Shown here one piece after another: positions 9,904-20,356 of a stretch of 64,000 nucleotides of DNA. Origin of the DNA: Piezodorus guildinii (taxonomy: Eukaryota; Arthropoda; Insecta; Hemiptera; Pentatomidae). Each line of letters begins with the position of its first letter. Within the stretch, counting starts at the first letter, position 1. The notes beneath the pieces are model-generated. The model was not told the origin of the DNA. It saw only the letters and a list, made by a program, of their open reading frames with translations, and ran no database searches. Position numbers and translations under genes: made by a program. The stretch lies in assembly GCA_023052935.1 (NCBI GenBank), contig CM041295.1, positions 104,642,711 through 104,706,710 of the forward strand, written 5' to 3'.

Positions 9904-12030
9904 TTTTCTAACAACTTAACTCGCTAATATTGCGATTTATCTCAACTAAGACAGTGATGGGTTATGTATCAGTTTCATCCGAGATTCCTTATAATTAAGT
10001 GTATTCTGCTTGCTCAAAATAGAAGAGAAAAAAATTCTTTTCGTCATTAAATTTTTTTTTATTCTCGAAAAAGGAAAATCCGCTGAACAGACGGTTGACA
10101 TTTGTAGAGTGGTATAGAGACGATACCTTATAGTCCAGGAGGCAGATGCATGGTTGAATACCTCATCGAACATTACATCTAGAAATATTTTTTTAAATTT
10201 CTTTCTACCATATTTACAAAAATGCATTTCTTGCGATCCTAGAACCCTTATTATGCCACCTTAACTAGCCCATCGAACGGTAGTTTTTGTTTTAACTAGT
10301 CTGTTATATCTCAAAAATGACGAATGTACATTTCTTGCAGTTTATAAACTCTTACTAATGACTGCCAGAAGAGCAAACGTCCAGCGAAACCACGTGGAGG
10401 CTGGCGGTCCAAAAGTTAGGATGATTTCAGTGCAAATTGACTTAAAATAAGACTAGACTGAGTTAATAATAATTATATTATGCAATGCAATTGTGAGATT
10501 ATACGATTTTGTTAATTTATATCAGATTGTAATTTTGTTTTTAATGTTTAACGCCCGAAAAGGACTAATTTACTATTTCCAAGGATATGCCCGATTTTCA
10601 TATTTTAAGGACTGTTTTAATTTTTGTCTTTTTTATTCTAAATTAAAGCCGCCATTCTCGTTGAAAGGATTCTTAACAATTGACATTTATTGTAACCATG
10701 ATACGATTCAAAATGGAAAGGAACCTCCATTTTTGACTCGATTCTCCTTTTAAAAGGATAAGAATCGAAATAATTCACTGGTAACTAGGATTACCACACT
10801 AAAAAGGACACTTTTTTATATTGCAACTCTCTTCCCGATGCAAATATCCAGGATTTTGTTATTTCTTCTGCTATGAGTGGAGGGATATATAAAAATTTCA
10901 ATATGAAAATATTTAAGGCAATAATAAAAGATTAATTTGCCAAAAGATAACCGTACAAAAGAAAAACATATGTGATCAAAACCGTACGATAAGGCTGACT
11001 GTCGACTCAAAAGTCTGGAAATGGAGAAAATGACAACATTTTAATGTTGTTTCAGTTTCTTTTATCTCACTATTTAAAATAAATTTAATATATGTCTATA
11101 TCATGGATTGTTAGCTCGTTAGACAAAAATAAACTAAATCAAATGTATGTTGATTGAGGTAGTCAAGCACCCTGAGTGAGGGATGCTTGGTTCAAAACCG
11201 GAAACTTCCACATGCAGATACAAAGTATTAATATTTAATTTTTGTTTATATAACCAAATCATATAATTTATGTAAAATATTTACAATAACGTGAAGTTTT
11301 TATTGAAATCACCAGTAAAAAACGCTACCAACTTATTTCACAATCCAATATATAGCTACGTGCTTGGTTTTTAAATTTTGTACACTTTATTATTTTTATT
11401 TTATTTTATACCTATAATTTTAACGTCATTTTATAAATATTCGAATATGGGAATAAGGTAATTTGTCACTGTTATCAATCCAATACTGATTTTACTACCA
11501 ATACTATACTTACAATCCGTTGGAATCGAAGTCCAGGTCTATCTGTAGGAAAACCGAAACCGGAGGGATCCCAGCGCCTATCTCTCAGCTGTGTCTGAGA
11601 CTATTTCGTTGGAATGAGGTCATAGTTATGGCAATTACATGCCTGGGTTGTACAGTAACTTTAATACGTATCCGCGAAACAAAATGGTCATTTATATAAT
11701 GTTTTTTATATTTGTTTCTCAAAATTCGCTATAGTGGCGTAAAATGTGCTTTAGTTTTATGTAGGTTAGATGAATTGCTCTGTTACTTTTCTTGAAAAAT
11801 CCTGCTCTTAGCTGCCTTTTGTTCGTTTACTTCCTGATCAATGCACTCACGTACTTTAAGTTCCCTTTTACATGACACGCATCCTTACACATAATCCTTT
11901 TGGTGTCTTCTCTATCCTCATAACTTTCATTTTTATAGGGGTTATGACCATATTTATCTTTAGACATTCTTATTTTAACGTGTTGGGATTGTACTAAAGA
12001 TACCTATCAGCATAGGGAACAGCCGGAAAT
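9904..12030. other. Long AT-rich stretch with no recognised gene
   Basis: Short frames (near 9946, 10493, 10816) lack domains and are what random AT-rich DNA gives. A complex segment near 10380-10420 (GTGGAGGCTGGCGGTCC) and another near 11520-11640 (AACCGGAGGGATCCC) are unexplained. I see no terminal repeats here. Confidence 0.4.
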
Positions 12031-12034
12031 GGGA

Positions 12035-12640
12035 ATTGTGACGTTCATTTCCAAAAGGTACTATATTCTAATAAATTCTAGGAATTTCACATTATGCGCG
12101 AAAATCTCTCATTACGATATTATTAAACTAGCTAATTTGACTCTTTTTACATTAAAAACTATCTTTTTGTTTTTTTTTTTACTATATTAATAACACCATA
12201 TTAGGAGAGCCCGTGGCTGAGTGGCTAGCGGGCTAGTTTCTCAGGCTAAAGATTGTGAGTTCGCACAAAATTAGGCGTAGGGAGTGATGACCCTGCGCTA
12301 CAAAAATGCATTGGGAAAATTAAGTGTATTTGGTCATGACATTACACAACGATACCCAGGGCCTACACAGTCTGTCGCGCCACTAGAAGAAGGAGAATAA
12401 CACCATATCAAAGTTATGAAATGAAACGTTTTAGTATGGTTAGAACTAAACTAAATTTGTAATTACTACCAGTAGAAATTAATTGTATATCTAAATCGCG
12501 TTTTTAAAAGACTTCAGTGTTCATTAGATAAAATGAAATAAAATATTTAAATAAAACTTAAAAATGATAATACAAATATGTAAAAATATCAATTTCGTAA
12601 AAAATGTCCTCTAGTACCTTTTGGAAATCAACGCCTCAAT
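12035..12640. mobile_element. TIR element (MITE-like) hosting a SINE
   Basis: A 17-bp motif ATTTCCAAAAGGTACTA at 12047-12063 recurs as an exact inverted copy at 12612-12628. The similarity continues imperfectly outward for about a dozen bases (ATTGTGACGTTC against ATTGAGGCGTTG). Between them lie AT-rich non-coding DNA and a SINE insertion (12202-12395). Without the SINE the element would be about 400 bp. No target duplication could be set with confidence, so superfamily is unknown. Confidence 0.55.
12202..12395 (+). mobile_element. tRNA-headed SINE (family S2), full length with target duplication
   Basis: Flanked by the perfect 13-bp duplication AATAACACCATAT (12189-12201 and 12396-12408). 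The head contains TGGCTGAGTGG, a good match to the RNA polymerase III A box, and GTGAGTTCGCACA, a weak B box. The body carries GTCATGACATTACACAACG and GCGCGCCACT-like segments, and the tail is AGAAGAAGGAG. A reverse-oriented, interrupted copy lies at 14885-15300. Confidence 0.8.
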
Positions 12641-13118
12641 CGTCGCACTCATACCAACCTGAATGAAGATGGTAAAGAAGTAGCATTGATTAGCTGTCTT
12701 TTTATTTTAATCTCTTAAAATGATTTGTCTTAGACGTCTAGTATGATTAGACAAAGGAGAACGATTAAGTCCATGAATTAATTCAGGAATCAGAGAGTTA
12801 ATAAGACCTGATGGTGCGGATCGCGAGGGGTGTTCATGAGGAGTACACCTTCCCCCCTCCCACCGGCATATTGAAGAAACCAGGAGGTTGGAAGGGAGGG
12901 TGCTGACTGATATCTTGGGATTAATCGCGAGTATTGCATTATCCACTTACTTATCTCTCGCTATCTCAGCGACTTATCTCTGCTTTGATAATTAGGGAAC
13001 CAGGTGGTGGTCTCCTGTCACACCTTCTTACCCTATCTGTCTCTTCCTTCTCACGGCAATTTATTGTGATTTTGAAAGGTATAATATCCCTCTATGTTAC
13101 GATTATTATTTGGAAAAT
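12641..13118. other. GC-richer unassigned island
   Basis: The stretch 12760-13060 is complex and GC-richer (GGTGCGGATCGCGAGGGG, CACCGGCATATTG) and matches no repeat, except that 12903-12960 recurs at 13427-13484 as duplicated filler. Frames on both strands have no domain. Candidate conserved non-coding DNA. Confidence 0.35.
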
Positions 13119-14278
13119 AAAATCTCATGCGGACTACACACTACTTTCACTTACCTTGACTTATAAAATCAATTTGAAAACTATTAAATATACTTCAATT
13201 TCAAAAAAATATTTGAAGTTGATTTTAATAAAACGTGTATTTATTTTCGTTGAACAAATATGATTTAGATTAAAAAATATTACTATATTAAATTGCTATT
13301 CTGTAATAAGTTTATTCGCCATTTTTCACATTATATTACCTTTTACAACTCTGTGTATCAGATAATATTTTTTCTAAAATCTTTCTCTTTCCATCGGTAT
13401 ATTATACGTCTAGAGTTTTTTCTCTTCTGACTGATATCTTTGAATTAATCGCGAGTATTGCATTATCCACTTACTTATCTGTCGTATTTTTTTCAATATT
13501 CAATATTCCAATAATAATGATAAATAAATAAAATAAATAATATAATATTCAATATTTTTTTAAATATTTTTTCTAAAATCTTTCTCTTTCCATCGGTATA
13601 TTATACGTCTAGAGTTTTTTCTCTTTTATCCTTTATTTGGTCATAAAATTGGTCCAACTTGTACATTTAGCCTTCCTTCACCAATGCCATTAAGATGATA
13701 TGGTTAATCTTTTGAATATTGTATGAATGAGATCATGTAGCACTATTATTATTGTCTATTATGACAAATTGTAATATATACGAATAAAAAAAAAAAAAAA
13801 AACTTTTGAAATGTACAAAATTAAAGGTAGTTTAGGGTAAGAAAATTTAAAATATCGGCTTTTAAGCAGTAAGACGATTTCAATCAGAATGATAATGATA
13901 ATACCTATATGATATTACAGTCCTTTAAATTTTACATTAATATAGTGAGTTTAATCAAAATCATTAGAGCCATTTTTGAGAAAATCATAATAAGGTGCAA
14001 AATGCATGGCATGAAGTGGCTCTTCTGGTTAGCCGGTTTCGATGTAACATCTCGGGCGTATAGTTGTCTTAAATATGAAATTCTAGTTTTGTACGACAAA
14101 TCGTTTTTGCGCAAGACTTACCACACACACACACAGACCTTTTTGCGGGACTTGGTTATTTAGATTCAGAGGACAATAAAACGTATATTTCCGTTGAAAA
14201 CTGGAATTCGAAAATTTTCACGATCGCAATACTTTCCCTTACTGTATATTTCATATATAGGTAAGAGAAAGTACAAAT
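13119..14278 (-). mobile_element. HINE-like element with internal rearrangement and nested retro-insert
   Basis: Reverse-oriented copy. The degraded stem-loop side and ACTTTCACTTAC lie at 13119-13154; the other end is ACTTTCCCTTACTGTATATT followed by AGGTAAGAGAAAGTAC at about 14228-14275. The GT tract is seen as CACACACACACA near 14122. Inside it, a 62-bp block is duplicated (13365-13426 and 13564-13625) around copied DNA from 12903-12960, and a family C 3' end of 86 bp is inserted at 13717-13802. Confidence 0.8.
13717..13802 (+). mobile_element. Family C retrotransposon, 86-bp 3' end insertion
   Basis: Consists only of the last bases of the family C 3' untranslated region (GAGATCATGTAGCACTATTA, TGACAAATTGTAATATATAC) plus a poly(A) run. 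The 8-bp target CTTTTGAA is duplicated at 13709-13716 and 13803-13810. Interrupts a HINE-like element. An extremely 5'-truncated product of target-primed reverse transcription. Confidence 0.8.
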
Positions 14279-14480
14279 TACCTTAACAAATACTTTTGCT
14301 TTCAGTTGGTTAAAAAATTCTTTCATCTTTTGTATCTAGCCATTTTTCTATCTATGCAAACAACACGAACTTTTTAATTGTTTCGAAATTCTAAAATATC
14401 GGAATTTAAGTCCTGCCAGATCTTTTCAATCAGAACAAAACCTAAAAAATATCAAAGATTCTTAGTCCCTGTAATGAACT
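14279..14480 (-). mobile_element. HINE-like fragment directly adjoining the previous copy
   Basis: Contains the reverse of the family's middle blocks (TTTTGCTTTCAGTTGGTTA, a CTAGCCATTTTT segment, AATATCGGAATTTAAGTCCT, TTCAATCAGAACAAAACCTA). It begins where the neighbouring copy ends, suggesting a head-to-tail pair. Confidence 0.6.
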
Positions 14481-14884
14481 CTAATCCGGTCTAACAGTAC
14501 ATTTTTAAACATAAATGACTCTCGATTCATAATGCACACCAGCCAAGCAGGGGCCACTCACTAGCTTTACAGTCGTGGTCAAAGAAATTGCATCACTTAA
14601 TGAAAGAAATGTTTCTAAAATTAAACATTATCGCATGTTATAAAAAAAAAATCTGACTACACAAAAAAATAATATTATATATTGAGAATCAAAGACAAGT
14701 AAATAATTTCTCTCGTAAAATTAATTATAATATTAATTTTAAAACTTTGAATGCTACTGATTTATGTCATCACTGATTTCAGCGAAAATTGTATAACTTA
14801 ATGTTATCTCACAAAGGTAATTATTTCTGATAACAAAATGCTTGAAATTACACGTAATTAAAAATTTTATTCTCCATCTTCATC

Positions 14885-15300
14885 AAGTGGCGCGACAGGC
14901 CGCGTAGGTCCTGGGCCTCGCAGTGTAATCTCCTGGGAGATTACACTCACGTTTCACGATGCATTTTGTAATGTAAAATATTTATTTATTGAGAAATATT
15001 ACAATTTGTTTCAGAACAAACAATAGTAATAGTAATAGTAATAGTGATATGAGACCACATCCATACAATATATACATAAAATAATGATAAAGTCAAATTA
15101 CATAAAATAGAAAAAAAAATCATATATATACAATAAAATAATTAAAAAAACAACCTATAATTGAGATAAATACAAAGTTGGCAAATAAATTAACATTATA
15201 CCAACATTAGTGCAGGGTCATCACTCCCCACGTCTAATTTTGTGAATGGCTACCATTAGGCTGACGGGTCTCACATATCCGGGGGAGAGGCTATGAGTGA
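14885..15300 (-). mobile_element. SINE family S2, interrupted copy
   Basis: Tail side 14885-14970 (AGTGGCGCGACAGGCCGC, reverse of the S2 tail) and head side 15206-15300 (reverse of AAATTAGACGTGGGGAGTGA) match the 12202-12395 SINE. They are separated by about 235 bp of family C 3' end. Confidence 0.7.
14965..15205 (-). mobile_element. Family C retrotransposon 3' end inside the SINE
   Basis: TTATTGAGAAATATTACAAT, TTTGTTTCAGAACAAACAAT with repeated AGTAAT triplets, and ACCACATCCATACAATATAT match the family C 3' untranslated region in reverse orientation. Coding sequence is absent. Exact edges are uncertain because both sides are AT-rich. Confidence 0.65.
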
Positions 15301-15498
15301 ATCTCCATTTTTTTTTTCATTCTGCTGGTAGTTAAAACTACTAACCAAGAACTAAAAAATGTTTTTTTTATATTTTTTTTAATTTGTTCATTTCATGATT
15401 TAAATAAGTATAAAAAAAAACATTAGTATTGAATAGGATCAAATTCATTATCATAAAATTTAAAGAATAGGTGATGCAATGTCAATGACCAAAACTGT

Positions 15499-15822
15499 GT
15501 GGTATATAGAGATAAGAGTCGAGACTTAGTTATATCTTTGGATCTGAATTTCGTTTCCTACGATAGCAAATTAAAATACTGTGGCCGAGATAAAGTGGCT
15601 TTCAGCATTTACAAGATAGGAGTTAGAAAATGCTCCTCCGAGATTAATGGATGCATGGAGGAGTTGCCTCGGGAAGTTGATGTCACTGCCTGGATGAGCC
15701 ATCTCGGCGATTTACGAGGAGCAGCTGCCGCTCGTAAAGTCTACCTGCTCAATGAGGAATTGAAAATAAAGAGTCTTACCCCAAAGCTCTCTTACACTAT
15801 GCAGATATTCGAAAATCGCTAA
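15499..15822 (+). other. Unrecognised 107-codon open frame in a GC-richer island
   Basis: An uninterrupted frame begins right after the Tc1-like right end and stops at TAA (15820-15822). Base composition is far richer in GC than its surroundings and third positions look mixed, as in real exons. The translation has charged and hydrophobic residues in normal proportions (DLVISLDLNF, REVDVTAWMSHLGDLRG, KVYLLNEELKIK) but no motif I recognise. No convincing acceptor or donor site delimits an exon, and the first Met is non-ATG. It may be a small gene, an exon in this frame, a retrocopy, or chance in a conserved non-coding block. Confidence 0.3.
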
Positions 15823-15887
15823 ACAAATAATTAATAATTGTCTTTAACCTCACTCAGCTTTCATATCTAAATAGCTAGATTATATTT

Positions 15888-15975
15888 AGGGTCACTTGTA
15901 GTGTAGTGGCTAGCTCAACAATTCTCTATGCCCAAGCTCGTGGGTTCGAATCCGGTAAATCGCCCCAGGATTAGA
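15888..15975 (+). mobile_element. tRNA-like SINE head
   Basis: GTAGTGTAGTGGCTAGC resembles an A box, and GTGGGTTCGAATCC (about 15941-15954) is a nearly perfect B box. An A run follows, where it meets the tail of the oppositely oriented S1 SINE. There is no credible complete tRNA cloverleaf. Confidence 0.55.
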
Positions 15976-16240
15976 AAAAAAAATACACAAAAAAAAACCT
16001 GTACCTCAACAACCCATGAAGGGTTTTGAGGCTCAGTACATATAGAGATTCGTACTGTTCTTGTTTTCTCTTCCATCTTAAGGGTACCCGCTTTATAGAG
16101 TCTGGTTCTACTCCAAGATGGTCTCCATACCCTAGAGTTGCTACCCTGCTGAATTAACAGAGTAAATAACATGATGCCACAGCCAGGATTCGAACCCAGG
16201 ACCCGGAGTAGTATACAAACAGTAGTCTCCACTTCGATCT
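15976..16240 (-). mobile_element. SINE family S1, copy 1
   Basis: Shares with 23104-23430 the tail segment CCTGTACC..CAACCCATGAAGGGT, TACATATAGAGATTCGTACT, GGTCTCCATACCCTAG, CTGAATTAACAGAGTAAATA and the reversed B box (GGATTCGAACCC, about 16186-16197). Lacks a central stretch present in copy 23104-23430. Confidence 0.75.
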
Positions 16241-16660
16241 TTAACCCTCTATATTAATATCCTACCTCACAAAATATTCTGATATTTATATTTAATGAGT
16301 CTGTTGGGTCGGGATGTTTTTATAGTAATGCAACAAGATAAGTAGTCCAGAAGGCTTTATGCACAAAAATATTTTCAATATCAGAAAAAGCACGTCTGAA
16401 GAAGGCTGTTACAAACCCTCCCTCCCCCTCCACAATAGTTGTGATATCCTTCACAATTTCCCTCAATATGGGATTAACGTTGGGTCTAAGCATTGGCCCA
16501 ATAAATTAATATTTTTATTTAAATGTTTAATGACTTCACCCCAAGAAACCTCTCAGTTAAAGAGAAATTCTTCCGGATTTGAATCAGTGACCTTGGGTAT
16601 AGAAGGTTGTAATGCTATCCTCTACACATCGGATGATCCCAATCGGAATATAATCAATTA
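16241..16660. other. AT-rich sequence with a tRNA-like SINE relic at 16545-16645
   Basis: In reverse, 16545-16645 reads GTGTAGAGGATAGCATTACA, CCAAGGTCACTGATTCAAAT, the arrangement of the S3-type SINE heads at 19740-19832. A 100-codon frame (16359-16661) covers this area but has no domain. The rest is unassigned. Confidence 0.45.
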
Positions 16661-16663
16661 GTT

Positions 16664-18318
16664 TTTTTTTTATTTATCGAGCAATATTACAATCTGTCCA
16701 ATTCAGGACATTTTCAATAGTGATAACGTACAACATTCATACTACATTCACACGATATATACAAAACAATAAATTTATATAATAATAATAATAAAATATA
16801 CATATATACAAAAAAAAATCAATAAAAATATATACAATAGTCACTCATACCTATATACAATTCACAAGCATACAGCACGTGAGTGGAGAATCTAGCCAAT
16901 GCTAGAACTCCAATATACATGTTACAAGAGGTCACGAGGCCACTGCCGTTTCAACCTTCTAGGTGGGTTGTAAGGATGAGTGGAGCTGGATAGGGATTGA
17001 GCTAGAGGATTAGGATGATGAATGAGATTCTGGTGGAATTTGGAAAATTTGGATGGAATCAGGTCTGAAATAAAAGGAACATTAAGGTCGTGGTGCAAGG
17101 TATAGTTGGAAACATAATAAGGAGAATTTACTATTGTACGGAGGACTTTGGATTGAAAGGATTGAATGCGTTTGATGTTAGTACGTTTAGCTGTCCCCCA
17201 CAGTTCAAGTCCGTAGGTCCAGATGGGCTACAGTATTGTCCTGTAGATTAATAATTTGTTGTCAACTGTAAGTTCAGATTTTCTGTTGAGTAGTCGGTAT
17301 AACTGTCCGAATCGTCGGTTGAGTTCTTGTCTTTTAAGTCTTGTATGTGGGTTCCAAGTCAATCTTTTGTCTAACAGTAAGCCAAGATACCGGACTGTAT
17401 CTGAAGGAGGAATTGGAATGGAATTGAAGTAAACTGGCGGACAGGAGTTTCGTCGAAGAGTGAAGGTTACGTGTTTGCATTTGGCTTCGTTCACCTTTAT
17501 GCGTCAAGCACTACACCAGTCTTCGATAAGAGAAAGGTGTCTTTGCAGGTTTAAGGATGCTGTTTCAGGATTGGAACTGGATGATAGGATGGCGGTGTCG
17601 TCTGCAAAAGTTGCCAAAAAGGTATCAGGATGTGTAGGAATCTCAGCAGTGTAAAGGATGTAGAGGACGGGTCCCAAGACGCTGCCTTGAGGAACACCGG
17701 CCTCAACGGGATAAAGGTTAGAAAATTCTACACCACAGCGAACGCGGAAGGAACGGTTTGAGAGATAGGATCGGAGAATGAGGTATAGAGACTGGGGTAA
17801 ATGGGTTTTCAGCTTGAAGAGTAATCCAGTGTGCCATACCCGGTCAAAAGCTTGCGCAATGTCCAGAAACGCACCAGAACAATACTCTTTGCATTCAAGA
17901 GCTGAGGAAATATGGTCTACAACTCGGAGCCCCTGTTGAACTGTGGAATGGTGAGGACGGAATCCAAACTGATGGGAAGGAAGATTTTGAGATTCTAGTA
18001 TGGGTAGGATACGTTTAAGAAGAATCCTTTCGAAGATTTTTGAGAGGATGGGGAGTAGACTAATAGGCCTGTAGGATGAAGTGTTGTTGGAAGGTTTGCC
18101 TGGTTTTAGAAAAAGAATGATAGTGGAATGTTTCCATAACAGAGGAAAATAGGTGGTGCGTAGGATGCAGTTGTAAATATAAGTAAGGAATATAATAGCT
18201 TTCTGCGGAAGTTGTCGGAGGATCTGGGGAGTAAGGAGATCGTGTCCAGGAGATTTACGGAGGGTAAGTTTTTGGAGAAAATATTTGACCTCAGAGGGAT
18301 TAATAGCTTTAGGAGGTA
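16664..18318 (-). mobile_element. Family A retrotransposon, 5'-truncated copy with target duplication
   Basis: Poly(T) at about 16662-16671, then the family A 3' region, then the RT frame (17227 upward). The 12-bp duplication AATCAATTAGTT is seen at 16652-16663 and 18319-18330. The 5' end is truncated within the RT finger region (PPKAINPSEV). About 1.65 kb. Confidence 0.88.
16923..18318 (-). pseudogene. Reverse transcriptase (family A), broken by two nonsense mutations
   Basis: In frame it reads from PPKAINPSEV through SPGHDLLTPQ, SYRPISLLPIL, the palm motif LDIAQAFDRVWH, GVPQGS and FADD to the C-terminus WPRDLL. Compared with copy 1-1450, one Trp codon becomes TGA (about 17505) and one Lys codon becomes TAG (about 17226). 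Otherwise the frame is kept and the copies are highly similar. It was probably dead soon after insertion, and the missing N-terminus means it could never retrotranspose itself. Confidence 0.85.
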
Positions 18319-18623
18319 AATCAATTAGTTACTATTTAAAAATGCTCTGCATTTATGAATTATCTAAGCTGTGAGAAAAGCCCAATAGATAAATGAGGAG
18401 TTGATTTCCAAAAGATTGATATTTTAAAATACTAATAATTTATTTTTACCGAAATCTGCCATCTGATTATATAAACAGAACACTTAATTATCTTAAAAAC
18501 TCTATTCAGAAAGTCAAAAAATCGCAATAGCTATTAATTACATATGGAATTCCTTTAATAAAATATTTTCTTTCGTTGAACGCATATTATTATTATAGTA
18601 AAAAAAATAAATATTTTTAATGC

Positions 18624-18838
18624 TTAACCTGTTAACCGGGAGTACCCTTTTTAACTACGCATCATTTACCTGGAGGAAACTATTTAATTCGTAATTTCAT
18701 ATTATTATTTTTTATGCTTAAAATAAATGAAAATCCAATGAATTTTATACTTTTTCGTTTGTTTATATTTGGATGTACACATACTCAATATTGTTTACGT
18801 TTGACGTATCTATACGTCCCGCCCGGTTAACAGGTTAA
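18624..18838. mobile_element. piggyBac-like MITE, 207 bp
   Basis: Element 18628-18834 lies between TTAA duplications (18624-18627, 18835-18838). The perfect 13-bp inverted termini are CCTGTTAACCGGG and CCCGGTTAACAGG. TTAA targets with CC-starting termini are the hallmark of piggyBac elements. Near the right end is the near-palindrome GACGTATCTATACGTC (18803-18818). No coding capacity. Confidence 0.85.
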
Positions 18839-19544
18839 GTAATTAGAAGCTATGGGGTGATTTTTCCTAACAATATATATGTCTTAGAGTATATACATTA
18901 TAGCATATAATACATAATCAACTTGAATAAAAACTAAAAACAAATTACTGATTTATATTACAAATACACAATTTTTATTATACATCATCCACCAACAGGC
19001 CAAGACCCAACTACTGGCGATAAATTATACAAAAAAAAAATCACATTACAATATATAAATTAAAATAATAACAATCGAAATTCAAACTAATTGGTAATAC
19101 ACTGCATACCAGCTTAAGCTATTTTACGTTTATGTAAAACACATGAGCCGGGAGGATGAAGATGTTACGAAGGGACCGTTGGAGTAGACAAAGAGTTCTC
19201 CCCGGGTAAAAAAGGATATATTATTCATTGGAAAAAGTTGATCCCACCCCGACCAGATGATTATTAACTTGTTCAAGTATTCATTAAATGTTGAACGCGG
19301 CGAGGGAAAGGGGGGGGGGCGTTTACTCAGATTGTAACCTCAGATGTTGTTATGGATTCTCTTTAAATATTTACCTTGTCGGCCAGATTCCCAAAAAGTG
19401 GCCTTCACAACGATTTATGAATTATGATCTGAAAATAAATAACTGAAAGATATATGATCTGTAAGGATGGTTAAAACTTTATGTTTTAGGTGAAAAAATG
19501 CAGGTTTGGCGAGTTTAACGCATAAAAATATATTTTTTGTTTTA
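18839..19544. other. Unassigned; GC-richer island 19140-19410
   Basis: The island (GAGCCGGGAGGATGAAG, a G run near 19311-19319, CCTTGTCGGCCAGATTCC) is complex, single-copy here and without a good frame; it may be conserved non-coding DNA. The flanks are AT-rich and empty. Confidence 0.3.
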
Positions 19545-19832
19545 TTTGTTTATTTATTTAACGTCACTTTATGCTACTATGGCTAATCGGACGATGCTAC
19601 AGTGGGAGTCCTAAATTTTGCTTATCCAGGTTTTATTAAGATAGGGATCTTTAACGAGTACCTGACATCGCACAGGCTCGGGACCACCTTTTAACGTCCC
19701 CTCCGAAGGACGGCTTAACCAAGGATTTTTTACTCCCATTAAAAAATCCTAGGACCACCTTGCGGATTTGAACCCGTAACCTTTGGCATGGAAGGCTGTT
19801 ACGCTAGCCACCCAGCTACAGGGCATAAAAAT
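19545..19832 (-). mobile_element. SINE family S3, copy 1
   Basis: In reverse, the head carries an A-box-like TAGCTGGGTGGCTAGCG and a B-box-like GGGTTCAAATCC. The body includes GGATTTTTTAATGGG, CCTTCGGAGGGGACG and TCGTTAAAGATCCC, and an AT-rich 3' end follows. Copies at 25535-25780 (-) and 58446-58665 (+) share these blocks. Confidence 0.75.
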
Positions 19833-19854
19833 ATATAGATGAACATTATATCTC

Positions 19855-20080
19855 TTCAACCCAAACACCTTGTAGTACATATAGAGAGACTTGTACTATT
19901 TCTTTCAACGGCCTTGCAAGAGGATAATTAGGCTGAAATCAGCCGTCAGATAATCTCTAATATACCCCTTGGTTAAGCCACTGCTGTGATAGAACAATAA
20001 ATTATTCTACCCCACCCAGGATTCGAAACCGGGACCATACTGACTAACATTCTATTCACTATCCGCTTTCTAGCGTGCGT
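19855..20080 (-). mobile_element. SINE family S1, diverged copy
   Basis: Carries GTACATATAGAGAGACTTGT, CAACGGCCTTGCAA, GATAATTAGGCTGAAATCAG and the reversed B box GGATTCGAAACC, matching the S1 SINE at 23104-23430. Ends are not sharp. Confidence 0.6.
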
Positions 20081-20290
20081 CGCACAGTGGTTTCAAACGC
20101 ACTTTTTCGGGACAAAAATTGTCTACACTGGTCGTTCTAATTAATATATATCAGTCATTTTAACGTCATTTTGTACCTTAGTAAATTCACTTTCAATGGT
20201 ATGTTTGGCATATTTTTAGATACTTTTTATGTCATAAAAGTATATAGGTTCTTCCGATAATTTCAGAGAAGTTTCTTTGTAACTAATTAT

Positions 20291-20294
<4 letters not shown>

Positions 20295-20354
<60 letters not shown>
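20295..20354. repeat. (AT)n microsatellite
   Basis: Pure AT run of about 60 bases. Confidence 0.95.

Positions 20355-20356
<2 letters not shown>

Larger units (their letters stand above)
14570..15497. mobile_element. Tc1-like element, non-autonomous, with nested insertions
   Basis: The left end, starting CAGTCGTGGTCAAAGAAATT at 14570, is matched by the reverse complement of the right end, CAGTTTTGGTCATTGACATT, ending at 15497; both continue into GCATCAC. This CAGT..GGTCA..TTGCA pattern is typical of Tc1-like ends, and a TA precedes the left end. A second copy of the right end is at 2710-2930. No transposase frame remains. A SINE (14885-15300) lies inside and is itself interrupted by a family C retro-fragment. 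Confidence 0.7.

Noticed and set aside
15905..15965. tRNA gene on the plus strand with a perfect B box
   Set aside because: The acceptor stem does not pair and the sequence runs into an A-rich tail, so it is better read as a SINE head.
17460..17654. 64-codon plus-strand frame inside the family A copy
   Set aside because: It is antisense to the RT coding strand and has the same counterpart at 440-634; a shadow frame.
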